64,000 bases of DNA, from contig JAHNEJ010000450.1 of the NCBI GenBank assembly GCA_022559845.1, positions 124,001-188,000 on the forward strand, read 5' to 3'. The first letter of the stretch is position 1; each line of letters starts with the position of its first letter. A model generated the notes under the pieces. It saw only the letters and a program-made list of their open reading frames with translations. It was not told where the DNA came from and ran no database searches. A program made the translations under genes and the position numbers. Source of the stretch: Amorphophallus konjac (lineage: Eukaryota; Streptophyta; Magnoliopsida; Alismatales; Araceae). Shown here piece after piece: positions 20,230-31,850 of this stretch.

Positions 20230-22696
20230 CATAGGGTCATCATCGTCTGGCAAGTACACAGCATCCGTTGGGTCATATTCTCCCTCTCCTCTCCTTGTAT
20301 CCATCTGCACATGCCGAACCTTTAGCCTCATGTTGTAATGAACATACACCATTTTGTCTAGCTTGCGGTGTGTTAGCCTATTCCTCATCTTAGTATGTAA
20401 GAAGGAGAACGTCGACCAATTCCGCTCACACCCACTCGACGAGGATGTTTGCGATAGAACTCTCATTGCGATCTTCCTTAATACAGGTGCACTTGTGCCG
20501 TAATTTAGCCACCACTCAGCTGTGATTAAGGCAGATCACGTACAATATAATAGTTAGATGTAAAAATTACATGTTGAGCTATAGAATGTACATTTTGAAG
20601 ACACATTACCTGGATCGAGTCTGTCACGACTGGCCACGGTATTAGGTGTCGCAAATGAACCAATTGCCTCACTAAATGTTTTCATCTGCATTATCGAAAA
20701 ATATTAAGTACTTGTGTCATTTCATAATCTTAGTGGTAAATTATCCAAGTATACCTCATTCAACGCATCAGCAGCATCTGTTGGGATGACAGACAATCGG
20801 TCTACCACAATGTTGACCGATTCTATCAAAGTATCATCATAGGCAAGGCCCCGAGCATATTGGAATGCCGGATGTAGATAGTACGCTACAATCGCAAGAC
20901 AATGAATTACATATTAGTACCAGCTAAAGATCACAGCTCATTTATTGGACGAGAATGTAATTGTTTACCTGCCATGTGAAGATCGCGGCTCATTTGTCTA
21001 TCCCATCTGTCCTCTACAATCTCTAAGATGGTGGGTCCATATTTTTTGGACGTTGCAAGGATCTTCCGCTTTGCAGCTTCAATTTTACTGTATACCAACC
21101 CCATGGTTGGTACTCTATCCCCATCCACGCATCGCAGTACCTCATACAGTGGCTCTATCGATGACACTAATACCTTCACTCTCTCCCAAAAATTCGCGGT
21201 GTTGACAATCCCCTCGACCTCCCCTCCTTCACGTGAAGCAGCAAAAGAGGAAGTCAGCCAGGTCTCACCTCTAAAGATTTGCTTCGACCCATCCTTATGC
21301 TTCAGAAGGCTCTGCAATGCGATGTAGTTGGTGGCAAATCGTGTGATGCCAGGCCTCAACAATTCGCCGCCACAATACTCCCTCATCCAAACCAGTACAA
21401 GTGTGTGGTTGTAGATATATTTCGTGATTTTTGTGCCACCTCGACCACAGATTTGACCACACGAAGTTGCCCAATCTCCTTCAGCATCAGATCTACACAG
21501 TGTGCTGCACAGGGGGTCCAGAAAATGTGCCGTCTGCTCCTCATTAGCTCCTCCCCAGCATTCTTATAGTTCGACCCATTGTCAGTCACCACTTGTACAA
21601 TGTACTCCTCCCCAATCTCAGTCACCACTTGTTCCATCAATGATAAAATATATTGGTAACTGTGAATTTGACCAGACGCATCCACTGATTTGTGAAAGAA
21701 AACATGTCTATCACAATAAACAAGGAAGTTGATCAGGCTAGATTTTGTGGTACCTGACCATCCATCACACATCAGTGTGACACCGTACTTTGTCCATTTT
21801 TGTTTGAATGAGTCAATGTAACTCTTGATCTCAGCAACTTGTTCATCAAGATAAACGCCGGCCAACTCTCTCGCTGTAGGTGGTTGCACGTGTAACCCGA
21901 GGACCTGTGCTTCCTGAAGCATTGGCTTATAGTAAGGGCTATTGGCTGCATTGAAAGGTAGACCCGCGTGGTGCCACCATTTTACAACGGCCTGACCAAG
22001 TTTCCATTTAGGCCCCTTCTGGCCATATGCATCGTCCATCCTCGTTTGCTTGCCATGCTCTCGGGATAGTGCACCGGGCTCCACATCTTCAATGTTGATC
22101 GATTGTGTCCTTTTTCTTTGTGAACCCGAGTCAGCAGTCAAGAAACTCCTTATGCCCCGTGGTTGTCGAGTCGTAGATGAACCACCACTGCTTGATGCTC
22201 CGGTCCTCGCCGCCTCGCGACTTCGGACTCTCGTCTCCTCGGGATGTCTTGACTCTTTCCTGCTCTGACGTAATGCCTCACGGAAATCGGCTTCGTATGG
22301 ATCATTCACCGTGACATACACGTTAGCCTGCTCAGTACGTGCTTGTTGGTCTTCGTCACTGGGTGTCCATGCACATTCCTCCTCGTCGCTGCCGCTTGCT
22401 CTTCCGCTCACTATCGCTTGATCTCTTTTTTTCTTTTTTTCCTTTTCTTGCGTCTCAGCTCTCTTCTCCCGCAGGTGTCTGGCCATTGCAAGTTTCACAT
22501 CTCGAGACACATGGGTATACCCAGCAACCTCAGAGTATCCTGCACCGGCTCCTCCTGCCAAATGCTTCTTCAACCGAGACACCCCTCCTCCCCGGTGTTC
22601 TATTTTACAATAGTTGCAACGCGAACACCGTCGGTTGCCATCCAACATAACTCCGTGTGACCATCTAATATCATTTGGTCGTTTCCTAGGAGCCAT
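20230..22696 (-). pseudogene. hAT transposase (BED zinc finger, DUF659, hAT dimerisation), frameshifted and truncated
   Basis: Exons on the minus strand: 22696-20969, 20885-20755, 20685-20610, 20519-20230; all junctions are GT-AG with consistent phase. The start MAPRKRPNDIRW is chosen because an acceptor-like site lies just upstream. Residues about 20-50 form a BED-type finger (C-x-x-C ... H ... H). The DUF659 region contains LMCDGWSGTTKSSLINFLVY and VVTDNGSNYKNAGEEL followed by WTPCAAHCVDLMLKEIG. The last exon carries the dimerisation signature SQTSSSSGCERNWSTFSFLH. A one-base deletion near 21427-21433 shifts the frame, and coding resumes in the adjacent frame (MREYCGGELLRPGITRFATNY). The protein stops at the LTR junction after ...YLPDDDDPMC. 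Confidence 0.9.
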
Positions 22697-22899
22697 AGAG
22701 TGCTTAACTATATCTCCTAAATTTAAGAGATACAAATTATAAAAAATACATTATTTTAAGTCTACAACTAACAATGAAAATAATATCATTATTTCTACAA
22801 CATGCAAGACTAAATTCAATATTTAATACATCTCAATATAATTTAGTTCAAAATAATATCATTATTTCTAAAACATGCATATAATGCTAATTTTTTTAT

Positions 22900-23960
22900 T
22901 TAATACATCTACATTTAGTTTAAAATTATTTGTAAAATATTTATCACTAATTATATATTTAAATTATAAACATATCTAATTAAATTACATTATACATCTA
23001 CATTTAGTTTAAAATTATTTGTAAAATATTTATCACTAATTATATATTTAAATTATAAACATCTATAATTAAATTACATTATACATCTAAATTAACTTTA
23101 AAATTATTTGTAAAATATTTATCGCTAATTATATATTTAAATTATAAACATCTCTATTTATCACTAATTATAGATCTAAATTAACTTTAAAATTATTTAT
23201 AAAATATTCAACACTAAATTTATATTTACATTAAAAACATCTCTAATTAAATTACATTATACATCTACATTTAGTTTAAAATTATTTGTAAAATATTTAT
23301 CACTAATTATATAATTAAATTATAAACATCTCTAATTAAATTACATTATACATCTAAATTAACTTTAAAATTATTTGTAAAATATTTATCACTAATTATG
23401 TATTTAAATTATAAACATCTCTAATTAAATTACATTATACATCTAAATTAACTTTAAAATTATTTGTAAAATATTTATCATGAATTATATATTTAAATTA
23501 TAAACGTCTCTATTTATCACTAATTATAGATCTAAATTAACTTTAAAATTATTTATAAAATATTCAACACTAAATTTATATTTACATTAAAAACATCTCT
23601 AATTAAATTACATTATACATCTACATTTAGTTTAAAAGTAATTGTAAAATATTTATCACTAATTATATATTTAAATTATAAACATCTCTAATTAAATTAC
23701 ATTATACATCTAAATTAACTTTAAAATTATTTGTAAAATATTTATCACTAATTATATATTTAAATTATAAACATCTCTAATTAAATTACATTATACATCT
23801 AAATTAACTTTAAAATTATTTATAAAATATTCAACACTAAATTTATATTTAAATTAAAAACATCTCTACTTAAATTACATTATCCATCTAAATTAACTTT
23901 AAAGTTATTTGTAAAATATTTATCAATAAATTTATATTTAAATTAAAAATATCTCTAATT
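22900..23960. repeat. 89-bp AT-rich satellite, about 12 units
   Basis: A landmark (the TG/TA before AAAATATT) recurs at 22931, 23020, 23109, 23198, 23287, 23376, 23465, 23554, 23643, 23732, 23821 and 23910, that is, exactly every 89 bp with no indel. Three monomer types can be told apart: ACATTTAGTTTAAAA, AAATTAACTTTAAAA, and one with AAAATATTCAACAC. The last type recurs at units 4 and 8, giving a partial 356-bp higher-order period. The array lies in the presumed 5' intron of the transposase gene. Confidence 0.9.
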
Positions 23961-23999
23961 AATTTAAATTATAAATATTAACTTTATTTTTTGTGTAAA

Positions 24000-24535
24000 A
24001 TATTTGTCACTACAGATATATTTAAATTAAAAACATGTCTAAATTTTTTCAAAAATAAAGTATTACATTATTTTACGTCTACAACTAATAATGAAAATAA
24101 TATCATTAATTCTACAACATGCAAGACTAAATTTTAAATTTAATACATCTCAATTAAATCTAATAATTAAACATGAATTAAATAATACATCAAAAATAAA
24201 TTTATTTCTACAACATTAATTAAACAATATTTATATTATTTCTACAACATTAATTAAACAATACATCAAAAAAATTATTTATACAACATGAATTAAACAA
24301 AAATTATATTATTTCTACAACATTAATTAAATAATATTTATATTATTTCTGCAACATTAATTAAATAATACATCAAAAAAATTATTTATAGAACATGAAT
24401 TAAACAAAAATTATATTATTTCTGCAACATGAATTAAATAATATAGCATAAATAATTTTAAACAATCTGATAAATTCTATTCCTACATTTTTAAAATAAG
24501 AAAAACTATAAATATATAAAAATTCAATTATTTTT
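24000..24535. repeat. AT-rich degenerate repeats upstream of the hAT transposase
   Basis: Variants of ATTATTTCTACAACATTAA with TTAAATAATA recur roughly every 50-70 bp. No gene is visible. Confidence 0.55.
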
Positions 24536-25335
24536 TTCTCTCCCCCCCCTCCACTGCCCCTAGCCGCCCCTGCCCCACCATCGCCGCCCCTGGCCGGCCC
24601 CTGCCCCACCCCCCTCCCCCCTCCCCCACCCACACCCCCACCACCACCCCTGGCCGCCGCTGCCCCACCACCGCCCCTGGCCCAACCCTACCACCGCCGT
24701 CCCCCACCGCCGGCCCTGGCCGCCCCTGCCCTAGCCCCACCACAGCCGGTGCCCCCCCTCCCCCCTCCACCACCTCCTCCGCCCTCCCACCGTCCCACGC
24801 CCAGCCCCAGCGCCGCCCCCTTCCGCCAGCTCCCGTCCCCCACCGCCCCCATCGGGCTCCCACCGGTCAGATCTGACCGGTGGGAGCTCGACGGGGGCGG
24901 TGGGCGCCGGTGCCCCCCCCTCCACCACCTCCTATGCCCTCCCACTCGCAGCCCCACCGCCGCTCGGCCCCCCAACCGGTCACCCTCTATTTAATTTAAA
25001 AAAAAATTCAAAGGAGGAGGACCTACCTCCGATCACCGTGCACCGCCGGTCGCCGCCGTCCACCGCCGCTCAGCGCCCAGCTAGCCCCGGCCTGCCTGGA
25101 ACGCCCCCCCCCCCCCCCCCGCCGGCCCGTTAAATGGCCGGACCGGCACGAGCGGGCCGTCCCGCACGTACCAGCCCGTCCCGTCCACGACCGGTCTGGT
25201 ACGTGGCGGGACGGACGGGTCGGTGCGGGCCAGTCCGACCCGGCCACGACCCACGCCCCTGCCCGACCCGCTGGGCGCCTGGGTCGGGGCGGGTCGTGCG
25301 GGTCTAGTCGACCCGGCCCGATCTGTCAAACCCTG
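24536..25335. repeat. GC-rich subterminal region of the hAT element
   Basis: C-rich simple sequence (CCCCTGCCCCACC-like) to about 24840; a large palindrome at 24844-24900; then G/C-rich subterminal repeats, including a hairpin pairing GTCCCGCACGTACCAG (about 25159) with its near-complement (about 25196-25212). It ends with the terminal CCCTG at 25331-25335. Open frames here are compositional. Confidence 0.6.
24844..24900. repeat. 57-bp near-perfect palindrome
   Basis: The inner 32 bp (24856-24887) are perfectly self-complementary, centred on AGATCT and containing ACCGGTCAGATCTGACCGGT. The outer arms match at all but two positions. Confidence 0.9.
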
Positions 25336-25572
25336 TGCAAAGTAGCTAGCCAGAGGAAACCAAGATGAAAGAATAAAAACTTTATATATGGTAACATTAA
25401 CTACAGGCCATGCATTGACATCACCAAAAATTTAAGTTGATAGAATACCAAAATTCTTCTAATACATAAATATCAAAGATGATAAAATTGAAAAAAAAAA
25501 AATACTTGATCTACTTTTAATAGCAACTCCAAGTTTAATTTGCTACTAGATATTTAATTAATATGGTAACTA

Positions 25573-26161
25573 AGACTGCGTTTGGGAATTTTGTAACGAA
25601 GTTCGTCACGTAGAAACAACTTCAAGTAGAAATGACTTAAATTCAATAGAAGTACTTCTGGTTTTAGAAGTGAAAAGAGTTTGGAAATGCACAATATATA
25701 GGGACGATGTTTGAAAATATGAAATTCATAGGCATGATGTTTAAAGGCACCGAGCATGTGTTTTAGTCACGGTTATAACTTGTTGCCATAAAAAAAGAGG
25801 GGGGGGAGGGCGAGAAGGATGATCGATGATGTGGGCCGACCACAAAGACAATGGGAAGCAGAACAGGTGTTCTGGGTGGGGAAGGTAGGAGTAGATAACA
25901 AGAGAAGGGCACCGATACCCTTCTTTCCAGATATCTTTTTTCTGTTGCATGGAGGAGGAAATTAATCATCTCCTTCTCCTTCTGTATATCAAAGATTAAT
26001 GGAGTGGGTTTTTCTTCTTCCTCCAGGAGGGGAAGTTGCTTAAAAATAATTAGAAATTAAGACACCAAACGATTTCCGTTTCTACCTGAAAGCACTGAAT
26101 TAATGCTCTGGGGAGAAGAAGTCAATTGGAGCAACTTCTAAGAAGTTCCCAAACGAAGCCT
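25573..26161. mobile_element. MITE-like element, 589 bp
   Basis: Terminal inverted repeats AGACTGCGTTTGGGAA (left) and AGGCTTCGTTTGGGAA (right, complement) match at 14 of 16. Flanking direct repeats ACTA at 25569-25572 and 26162-26165. No transposase. It ends about 440 bp before the start codon of the plastid gene. Confidence 0.7.
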
Positions 26162-26472
26162 ACTAAGTGATTGTGTGAAAAATCCAAACACTCGCAATTA
26201 GAACGGCCGGGCACCGGCCAGCCACGACAGATCTCCCTTCAAGTTGGAGGACCCATAATTTTCTTCATCATGCGTTGACTAATCCATGATGCATGAAGCC
26301 CGTCGACAGACAATGCGTGTCTCCCTGTCTATACGTGTGAAAATCTCTCTGCACAAGTTAACCCACCCCGTTTCCAGCCCGGAACGCAATAGAGACGGTG
26401 CTGTGTTTCAAAGTTGTCATCCTGCTCAAAGCTTCACAGTCAACGGGGAGAGAGAGTCAATGCGCGAGTCCT

Positions 26473-26505
26473 CCACGTGGTTGCGCAGCCCGTTGCCCAT
26501 TATTT
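26473..26505 (+). promoter_or_regulatory. G-box and TATA-like element upstream of the plastid gene
   Basis: CCACGTGG (palindromic G-box/ABRE core) at 26473-26480 and TATTTATG at about 26500, some 100 bp before the ATG. The spacing suits a plant core promoter. G-boxes often mediate light or abscisic-acid response, which is an inference here. Confidence 0.5.
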
Positions 26506-26605
26506 ATGCAAAACCAAACGCCACGAAATCTAATTGGTAGGAACAAGTTACGGGCTTCCCTTTGTTTAAGATTCAGCCAAGGAGGACCCCCCTCGACGGA
26601 GCCCC

Positions 26606-27531
26606 ATGGCCAACTCCCTCCTCTCCCACATCCACCACCACCACGTCTCCGCCGCTCTTCTCTCCTCTCCTCAACGATCTTTCTACCCCCGCCACCTAAT
26701 TGCCGCCGCTCCCCTCGTCCCTGCCAAAACTTCGGTCGTGCAAGAGCTGATCAGCAGCAGACGACGCTCCTTCGCCGTAGTCCGGGCGATGCCTCCTGCC
26801 GGCGGAGCCAACGAAGGGAAGCCGCCCGGTGCAGGCGGCAGCACACCGTATGTGAATCTCCATTACGCAGACGGTGGCGGCCTCCGCCATGCGTGACGGG
26901 TGCTTTTTTCCTGACGTTGTGTGCTCTGGTTTTCCATGCAGTGGGACGAATCTAAGCGTCCCTCCACAGCCGGGGAGATCACCTGGTGGGCTTCCTCTCC
27001 CCAGCATACCCATCTGGTATACGTCCAACATGCAGTACTACTCTTTCATCAATGGAGTTCGTCACCTTTGATCGAGTTAGTTGTTATCTTCCTATTTGCA
27101 GGGCCAGATGGGTTCTGGGTTCCATTTTCTGCATCGCCATACCCCTCTACAGGAGATTCCGGAGCATACAAGGTATACCTCTCGATCGAGATCTCTCTCT
27201 GGAACTTGTTGGGCACGAGGAAGAACATATCCACTTATATATATAATATATATATAGCAGGGCAAAGCAGTATCCCTTAATTAATTTCTTTGCCATCTTT
27301 GTCCCTCTTTAACTCCTCTTGCAGGAGTAGTGGAGAAGACGGTGGAAGTGGCAGAGGAGGTGGCGAAGGTGACGAAGATGGTTGCCGAGGACGTCGCCAA
27401 GGGACTGCCAGAGGACGGGAACCTGAAGAAGGTGGTGCTGGAGGTGGAGGAGATAGCAAACGAGGTCATAGAGGATGCCGAACAGGCCAAGTCGATCATC
27501 CACAAGGTCGTCTACCAAACCCTAGCCTCGT

Positions 27532-27584
<53 letters not shown>

Positions 27585-30500
27585 TACTAATAACCGAGAA
27601 CGGATTGGTCAACCTCGATCGGTCTCATGCCAAGCTGTGGTCCATGGGAATTTGGCTTCGGTTAGGTTGATCGATGAGGGTTTGAACGGGATAGATGAAA
27701 GAAAGCCAAGTTGGAAAGTTGGGCGGACAACGTACGTACTTGGATTAGATTTGGAGCAACAACTAGTTCTTGGGTGCTCTGTCAGCTGGGATTATAATAA
27801 ATATATCAGACTCCATCTATTCCGATCTTAGAATATATATGGTCTAGACGAGGATAATATATAAGAACTCTGGATACTCTCATCGTTTTCCTTAAACCGA
27901 CGAACCCAACTAATACTAACAGAAGTGGCATATATATATAGGGACTCGACCTCTTATAGTAAGAAGGCTCTCGAGATACCATGTGATGTGAAGACCTTGG
28001 GGTCTTCCTCTAATATATAAAAACTCCCTAACAAAAAAGGGTAGTCGCGCCCTTCTACAGCAAATGCTTTTAATTTTGAAGTCTTCGATAGAATTGGAAC
28101 GTATACGTACATGCCTCTGCGCTTTGTAATTAATTGGCTACCATGAGAAAATCGTACTCCAACGAAGGATGTAGACTTTAAGGACTCTTTTCTGTCGTCG
28201 ATGAGGTTTGAATTTGTAATGCACAGACCTTAATTACCCTCGCAATTGTCGATAACCGGGCAGAATGTGGGTTTCCCAGGACAAGTCATGGTGCCCCCCA
28301 AAAAAAAAACTTGTCTAGCAACCACACATATTTAAGGGTTGCAATCAAGATCTACTACAGAAGCTATTTTCTTGCTACGGCAGCTAATGGAGAAGTATAG
28401 AGAGATGAGAAAAGATTTGTATATAGTTTTTCTTGATTTAGAGAAGGCGTACGATCGAGTACCGAGAGAATTGATTTGGTGGACATTAAGAAAGAAAGGA
28501 ATCTCTCAAGGATATGTTGATTTGATTAAGGATATGTACGACGGTGCTATTACTAGTGTTCGAACTATTACTGGGGAGACTGGTGAATTTCCCGTTTCTA
28601 TAGGTTTGCATCAAGATTCTGCACTAAGTCCGTATCTCTTTGCCTTAGTTATGGATGAAGTAACTAAACAATTGCATGATGATATCCCTTGGTGTATGCT
28701 ATTTGCAGACGATATTATTTTAATTGATGAGAGTATTGATGCTCTAAATGCTAAGTTAGAGCGTTGGAGACTTGCCTTGGAGTCTAAAGGTTTTAAAATT
28801 AGTAGGAGCAAGTCAGAATTTATGCACTGTAATTTTAGTAATGGGAGTGTGGTTCAGGAAGACATGGTTCTAATTGACGGACATAACATTCCGAAGAGTA
28901 GTAGCTTTCGATACTTAGGGTCTATCATACAAGAGAATGGGAAGATTTATGATGACGTTACACATAGGATTAAGGCAGGCTGGTTAAGATGGAGAAGTGC
29001 ATCAGGTGTCCTTTGTGATCGTCGTATGCCTGTGAAACTCAAAGGGAGGTTTTATAGAACGGCTGTGAGACCTGCTCTGTTATATGGTACCGAGTGTTGG
29101 GCAGTACGAAAGGAACACATCCACAAAATGTGTGTAGCAGAGATAAGGATGTTGAGATGGATGTGTGGCAAGACTAAGAAAGACAAGATTAGGAATGAGC
29201 GCATCCATAAAGACTTAGGGATAGCTCCAATTGATAGTAAAATGAGAGAAAATAGACTCAGGTGGTTTGGACATGTGTTTCGTCGCCCTAACTCAGCGCC
29301 GGTTAAAAGATGTGATCAAATCTTAGTGGATGCTAGCAAAAGAGCTCGAGGAAGGCCTAAAATGAGATGGTGCGATGTTATTAGGAAGGACATTAGTTCC
29401 TTGAGTTTAAATATGAATATTGCACTTGATAGAAATCTTTGGCGGAACAGGATTCATGTAGCCGACCCCAATTAATTGGGATAAGGCTCTGATGATGATG
29501 ATGATGATGATGATTATATATACAGTCGAGGGGTAGAAGATTCATGATCAGTCGACCTTGTCATTCGAAGTTGAATAGAGAAAGTTATCGAATATTAGAC
29601 ATAAAAATTTATTATATTCTAGTCATTCCTCGCCAAATAGAAGTTCTAAATTAATGATTGACATCCTACGCATGCATAGCCGGCAAAATAAATTAAGGTT
29701 CAACAGTTAAACATGCATGCTTTCCAAACTAAATATTCCTCACCACTTTTATCGATCAATTGTTGTTAAACAAATGGTTATCGTAGAAAGTACAAATTTT
29801 TTGATACCCCACATCATTATCGATCTTTTGAATATAAATGTCACACTGAATGGATTTGTACTATACATTCTAATCTGGTAATTAATGCCATGAAATGAAT
29901 TCAAACAAACATTAATGGTAAGAAATGCAATGCATGTTTTATTCCTGGGTTGAGATGTCACACATTGCTGTTGACTCCAAAACTTTTTGAAAATTATGTG
30001 AGGTTCATGTTTGTTCAAGTTAAATATTCTTTACCGCTTTTATCATTTGTCAAGCAGACGATTGATCATCTCTAAGAGAAATTTTTTTTCTACGTAATTC
30101 ATCATATCATCTTTGAGTTTTTTAATCTAAATATGAAGTGGATTTCTACGGCTGCACACTATATCGATCAGGCCGGCAATTCTAAGAAATAAATTCCAGA
30201 AGCATTAATATTAACAAATGCGGTACTTATTATCCCTTTGGCGTTATATCTTATGATTAATGTTGATTCCAAATCCTTTGAAATTGTTGGAAGAAAGTTA
30301 TATTTAGAGTATATATTTTATTTACATGTGAAACTTGAGTACAACTAGTCCTTTAATAATTTTATTAGAACATTAATTTTAGTGCAGTTTTACTAAAGCT
30401 AAAAATGGCAGATATGGGGATAGCATTCGCTTATATATATATATATATATATATATTGTCAAGATCGATAGTGATAAAGTCTGTGCACCAAGGTACATAA

Positions 30501-31134
30501 ATAAACACAAAGTAATAATCCTGGATAACAGTAATTAGAAATTGTACTCTGACAAAAAACGATCCGTTGGAGGGTGGTTGACATTAATGGTCAAAGTAAA
30601 CAGGAAATGAATAGTTATGTGTACACTATTTTGATTTATGGTCATCACTATTTGGATGCATAAGTTTGCCACTTCTCCAATTATTCCATTACGATCAATT
30701 TTTTTTCTTTACTCATTTTAGCGAGATCTATTCCTTTCGAAGTATATATAGATATAGATGTGATCATGACGTAATATTTGACACTCCCTTAAATCTGTGA
30801 TCAAGTTTCATTAGTACCTTGGATGACCATTGAACATGGCTAGTTTGTTTGACCCCAAATAAATTCAACTAATTATGATATTATCTTTAATCAATAAACT
30901 TCATTAATATTATGATAATTAAGATTTGGAATGATAGACAATGTAATGGCATGCATATCCTTGAAGGTCATTTTAAATATTTTTTTTCTTTGTGAACACA
31001 GAGTTTTAAATATTTAGTCACTGATATACAAATGATTCTCAAATGAATAGGTGGATGAAATTGAAGAGGAGGTGGAGGCACTAGCCGAGCCAATCATCAA
31101 GGAACTGGAAACACCTGAGAAAGAAGGAAAATAG
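26606..31134 (+). CDS. Plastid-targeted membrane coiled-coil protein, five exons, 217 aa
   Basis: Exons 26606-26847, 26942-27016, 27102-27172, 27325-27506 and 31051-31134, all GT-AG with matching phases and no internal stop. Residues 1-57 look like a chloroplast transit peptide (Ser/Ala/His/Arg-rich, few acids). Residues about 60-105 are Gly/Pro-rich. A single hydrophobic segment (WVLGSIFCIAIPLY, about 109-122) is followed by a basic YRRFR. The rest is an acidic, Val/Glu-rich amphipathic helix (VVEKTVEVAEEVAKV, then NEVIEDAEQAKSII), ending ...ELETPEKEGK. This matches a small plant-specific family of chloroplast membrane proteins of unknown function. The 3.5-kb last intron holds a TA microsatellite and an RTE LINE. 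GC-rich exon 1 contrasts with AT-rich introns. Apparently intact. Confidence 0.85.
27536..27581. repeat. (TA)n microsatellite
   Basis: About 23 TA units, starting 29 bp after the exon 4 donor site. Confidence 0.95.
28330..29514 (+). mobile_element. RTE-clade LINE, 5'-truncated (copy 1)
   Basis: One open frame (about 28339-29475) starts inside the reverse transcriptase: RSTTEAIFLLRQL, FLDLEKAYDRVPRELIWW, then QDSALSPYLFALVMDE, the catalytic LFADDIILI (about 28700), and the thumb and C-terminal region with RRPNSAPVKRCDQILVD and RGRPKMRWCDVIRKDI. Upstream parts including the endonuclease are absent. The stop is followed by AATTAATTGGGATAAGGCTCT and a (GAT)8 tail (29491-29514), the trinucleotide tail typical of RTE elements. 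It lies in the last intron of the plastid gene in sense orientation. The remaining 378-codon frame has no break, so the copy is young, but it cannot move by itself. Confidence 0.92.
30433..30458. repeat. (TA)n microsatellite
   Basis: About 12 TA units in the last intron of the plastid gene. Confidence 0.9.
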
Positions 31135-31596
31135 TGTGAACATTTACCTTCTGTAAATGAAAAGTTGAATAATGTACTGCAAGATATATATGTTCATATT
31201 TCATGGATAAATTTGCTAATTTATTTCCAACCAGCTAGCAATGTAAAATTCTTTTACCAATTAATCAGGGTTGATTTAGCTTTTCTGTAATTATGTTAAC
31301 TAAAATATCAAAATGAATGCATTCTGCTTTGTCTTTACATTGATCATTTGGTGCTATTATAGGGACTTCAAATTCGCGTCCACAATATAAAATGGTGTAT
31401 CCATATCATAACGTTGTCACACGCTTCAGCTCATGGCGACAGAACTGTGATGCAGTGATGGAGGCTCTTCTAGCGACCACGCGCATTCAGAGTTCCAAGG
31501 CTCTCTCTCTCTCTCTTTATCTCAGAGAAGGGGATGAGCTGGTTAGCGTTTTCCTCAATGAACCCGCCTGTCTTATGGAGAAGTGGCCATTCTTTT

Positions 31597-31850
31597 GGGG
31601 CCACTTTAGTAATGGGTTGGGTTAAGGGGGGGTGGCTTACCCGGGTTAGTCCACCCGTCTCTTAACTCAACCCGTTACCAAAGTGTTTCTAATCCGAGTG
31701 GAGTAACTCATTCCACCTATTTAAGTGGAATGAGTTAATCCACTTTAACCCTATCTGACCCCGGGTTAAGGGAAAAAGTATCAAACAGGAAATAAGTCAC
31801 CCGACCCCGATTAACCCATCCTAACCCACCTTAAGGAATAGAAGATGAGA
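31597..31850. repeat. Foldback / MITE-like segment
   Basis: CTTTAGTAATGGGTTGGG near 31601 pairs with CTCAACCCGTTACCAAAG ending near 31682. A second hairpin pairs AACTCATTCCAC with GTGGAATGAGTT around 31705-31737. Further GGGTTAAGG/CCTTAA-type ends continue to about 31840. Outer boundaries and target duplication are not resolved. Confidence 0.45.

Larger units (their letters stand above)
20230..25335 (-). mobile_element. hAT-superfamily DNA transposon, 3' part cut off by the Tekay insertion
   Basis: Transposase exons (20230-22696) plus a long 5' region ending at 25335. The minus strand starts CAGGGTTTGACAG at 25335, a hAT-type terminus; the candidate 8-bp target site outside is TGCAAAGT (25336-25343). 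The other terminus and the last transposase codons are missing, because the Tekay LTR replaces them and no continuation is found left of 3308. The 5' region holds an 89-bp AT-rich satellite and a GC-rich subterminal zone rich in CGGGTCGG-like repeats. Confidence 0.85.

Noticed and set aside
24400..25330. Gly- or Pro-rich ORFs in the hAT subterminal zone
   Set aside because: Simple-sequence translation products overlapping on both strands; no start context or splice logic.
31392..31625. 77-residue ORF downstream of the plastid gene
   Set aside because: Contains a CTCTCT simple repeat and ends in foldback sequence; no homology recognised.
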